DNA from: JBOGWY01 sp050694015
GTDB taxonomy: Bacteria > Actinomycetota > CADDZG01 > WHSQ01
Direction: 5' to 3'
DNA length: 6,319 bases
Assembly (NCBI GenBank): GCA_050694015.1
Contig: JBOGWY010000323.1
Coordinates: forward strand, 1 to 6,319
The position numbers and the translations under genes were made by a program. Positions 4,708 to 6,319 of this stretch are shown piece after piece. Each line of letters opens with the position of its first letter. The first letter of the stretch is position 1. The notes under the pieces were generated by a model, which did not search any database, was not told the DNA's origin, and saw only the letters and a program-made list of their open reading frames with translations.

Positions 4708-5897
4708 ACGAGGATCCCGAGCGACGCGGGTTCGGAACCCGCGCCGTACACCCGCCCACACCACCTGCGCAGGACGGCCGTCCCGTCGCGCCGCTGTTAG
4801 ATCCGTCGTCGACGTACTCGTTCGATGACTCAGAGGCGTTCGCGAAGGCATCCCAGGAGCGCATCGGCGCGGGGTACGTCTACACGCGCTGGGCGAACCC
4901 AACGGTCGATGCGTTCGAGGCGGCCGTGGCCGATCTCGAGGGGACACAGGAGGCGGAAGCCTTCGCCAGTGGGATGGCGGCGATCACGGCGATCTTCCTG
5001 TCGGTGTGCGGCAGCGGCGACCGGATCGTGGCGACGCGACAGCTCTACGGCAACACCTATTCCCTGCTCCGGGACCGACTTCCGCAGTACGGCATCGAGA
5101 GCGAACTCGTCGACTTCGACGACATCGATGCGATCGAACACGCGATCGACGGCTCCAAGATGCTCTATTGCGAAACGATCGCCAACCCGCGGATGCAGGT
5201 ATCGGACCTCGAACGACTCGGCTCGATCGCGCGGCGCGCCGGTGTCCCGCTCGTGGTCGACAACACGTTCGCGAGCCCGGTCCTGTGCCGTCCCGTCGAA
5301 CACGGCGCGAGCATCGTGGTTCATTCGGCGACCAAGTTCCTCGGGGGCCATCACGATCTGATGGGCGGCATCGTGTGCGCGGATCCCGCATCGCTCGAGC
5401 CCATCCGCCTCTTCGCCCGCGACACCGGCGCCAACATGGCCCCCTTCAACGCGTGGCTCGCGCTGCGCGGGGTCGCGACGATCCACATCCGTGTCGAGCG
5501 TTCGACAGAGAGCGCCCTCGCCGTCGCGCACTTCCTCGAGGATCATCCCGACATCGACGCCGTGCACTACCCCGGGCTCGAGTCGAGCCCGTCGAAGGCA
5601 CTGGTCGATCGGCTACTGGATGGCAAAGGTGGCGGGACCCTTGCGTTCGACGTCGCCGGGGGCCGCGAGCGGGCCGCACGGTTCCAGGAAGCGTTGCGGG
5701 TCATCCTTCCGGCCGCTTCGCTCGGCGGAACCCACTCGCTGATCGTCCACGCCGCGAGCGTCACGCACACGCAACTCGACGACGCGGAGCTCGAGGCCGC
5801 GGGCATCTCCACGGGTTTCTGCCGGTTGTCGATCGGCCTCGAGGATCCTGAGGATCTGATCGCCGATCTCGATCGGGCTCTCGGGACGACGCGTTAG
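4686..5897 (+). CDS. Cys/Met-metabolism PLP-dependent enzyme (cystathionine gamma-synthase / gamma-lyase type), exact reaction unclear
   Basis: This 403-residue enzyme of the transsulfuration family is probably a cytosolic tetramer acting on homoserine esters, cystathionine, or methionine/cysteine. The N-terminal GFGTRAVH (15-22) is typical. YTRWANPT (66-73) supplies Tyr and Arg to the PLP phosphate of the neighbouring subunit. ASGMAAI is at 94-100 and the catalytic-Tyr loop LYGNTY at 120-125. ETIANP is at 163-168, the ring-nitrogen Asp192 lies in VDNTF, and SATKFLGGH (214-222) carries the PLP lysine at 217. A carboxylate-binding Arg is at 380 (CRLSIGLED). The substrate-site sequence differs from well-known members: N123 where methionine gamma-lyase has Cys and most others Gly, HAAS instead of HPAS at 355-358, and GTHSL in place of the usual G-[AVD]-E-SL. 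The GTG at 4686 has no Shine-Dalgarno but is the only suitable start before GFGTRAVH; it lies inside the RAM-domain gene, so coupling is likely. Confidence 0.88.
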   Translation: MPGRSPLDEDPERRGFGTRAVHPPTPPAQDGRPVAPLLDPSSTYSFDDSEAFAKASQERIGAGYVYTRWANPTVDAFEAAVADLEGTQEAEAFASGMAAITAIFLSVCGSGDRIVATRQLYGNTYSLLRDRLPQYGIESELVDFDDIDAIEHAIDGSKMLYCETIANPRMQVSDLERLGSIARRAGVPLVVDNTFASPVLCRPVEHGASIVVHSATKFLGGHHDLMGGIVCADPASLEPIRLFARDTGANMAPFNAWLALRGVATIHIRVERSTESALAVAHFLEDHPDIDAVHYPGLESSPSKALVDRLLDGKGGGTLAFDVAGGRERAARFQEALRVILPAASLGGTHSLIVHAASVTHTQLDDAELEAAGISTGFCRLSIGLEDPEDLIADLDRALGTTR

Positions 5898-6319
5898 GTA
5901 GTCGAACGCTCCGGGTTGAAGGTCAGATATTCCTCGACGCCTGCGAACTCGGACAACACCTCGCGCGCGAGTAGGTCCTGCACCACGTCCTCCACCGCCA
6001 CTCCCTCGTGGCATATCTTCACGACGTTCTCGGTGATCGGCATGTACACGCCGGCCTCGTTACCGAGCTCGAAGATCGGTTTACAACTCTTGACACCCTC
6101 GGCCACCATGTTCATCGAACCGATGATCTCGTCGATCTTGCGGCCCTGTCCGAGCTCGATGCCGACGGAGTGGTTGCGTGACTGGGGACTCGCGCACGTC
6201 GCGATCAGATCGCCGACCCCAGCGAGGCCCAGCATCGTCAGCGGTTGACCGCCGAAGACGACCGAGAAGCGGGCCATCTCGGCCAACCCACGTGTCATCA
6301 CCGTCGCCTTCGTGTTGTC
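5894..6319 (-). CDS. gpsA: GpsA, NAD(P)-dependent glycerol-3-phosphate dehydrogenase, C-terminal part (5' end outside window)
   Basis: GpsA reduces dihydroxyacetone phosphate to sn-glycerol-3-phosphate for phospholipid synthesis. The last 141 residues are visible; the frame runs off the window edge, so the Rossmann domain and the catalytic ALKN motif are not seen. The visible part is the helical C-terminal domain. It starts with DNTKAT, then TRGLAEM, GLAGVGDLIATC and SRNHSVG, where the family's Arg-Asn pair binds substrate phosphate. VAEGV and MPITENV follow, and then a short tail. An in-frame GTG at 6301 is internal and should not be taken as the start. The stop codon overlaps that of the convergent PLP-enzyme gene by 4 nt, leaving no room for a terminator between them. 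Identification is secure. Confidence 0.96.
   Translation of the reverse strand, partial: DNTKATVMTRGLAEMARFSVVFGGQPLTMLGLAGVGDLIATCASPQSRNHSVGIELGQGRKIDEIIGSMNMVAEGVKSCKPIFELGNEAGVYMPITENVVKICHEGVAVEDVVQDLLAREVLSEFAGVEEYLTFNPERSTT

Noticed and set aside
4830..5851. Long open frames on both strands within the PLP-enzyme gene (4830-5567 minus, 5006-5851 plus)
   Set aside because: Low-complexity Arg-rich or shadow translations of a well-supported gene; no domain, no good ribosome binding site.

Overview
The window is high-GC, gene-dense chromosomal DNA with GTG starts, ATGA-type overlaps and strong Shine-Dalgarno sites. The gene content suggests an actinobacterium (Actinomycetota), probably a deep-branching one: a stand-alone Lrp/AsnC-type RAM domain protein near thiL, thiD and gpsA, a BrkB/holin-family/DUF3618 membrane cluster, and an ATP-type PEP carboxykinase. 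The taxon is inferred from these families and base composition; no rRNA or marker gene is present to fix it.

Layout. (1) 2-916, plus strand: the C-terminal end of a YihY/BrkB-family membrane protein, then a 'phage holin family' two-helix membrane protein (ATGA overlap), then a 63-residue DUF3618 protein. They look like one transcript of small envelope proteins. (2) 917-977: a short convergent gap with two weak inverted repeats. (3) 978-4338, minus strand, transcribed right to left: pckA, thiL, thiD. The gaps are 11 nt and a 25-nt overlap, so this reads as one operon joining gluconeogenic PEP formation to the last kinase steps of thiamine pyrophosphate synthesis. (4) 4339-4467: a divergent control region with a 7-bp direct repeat at 10-bp spacing, a possible -10 box and a hairpin touching the pckA ribosome binding site. 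(5) 4468-5897, plus strand: a stand-alone RAM (amino-acid-sensing) domain protein overlapping by 22 nt a Cys/Met-metabolism PLP enzyme. (6) 5894-6319, minus strand: the C-terminal part of gpsA (NAD(P)-dependent glycerol-3-phosphate dehydrogenase), whose stop codon overlaps that of the PLP enzyme.

Most of the window is core metabolism with well-recognised families. I see no tRNA, rRNA, CRISPR array, insertion sequence, prophage module or riboswitch, despite the name 'holin' of one family. I found no clear new system. The points most worth a second look are the overlapping RAM/PLP-enzyme pair, the PLP enzyme's unusual substrate-site residues, and the small divergent control region in front of pckA.
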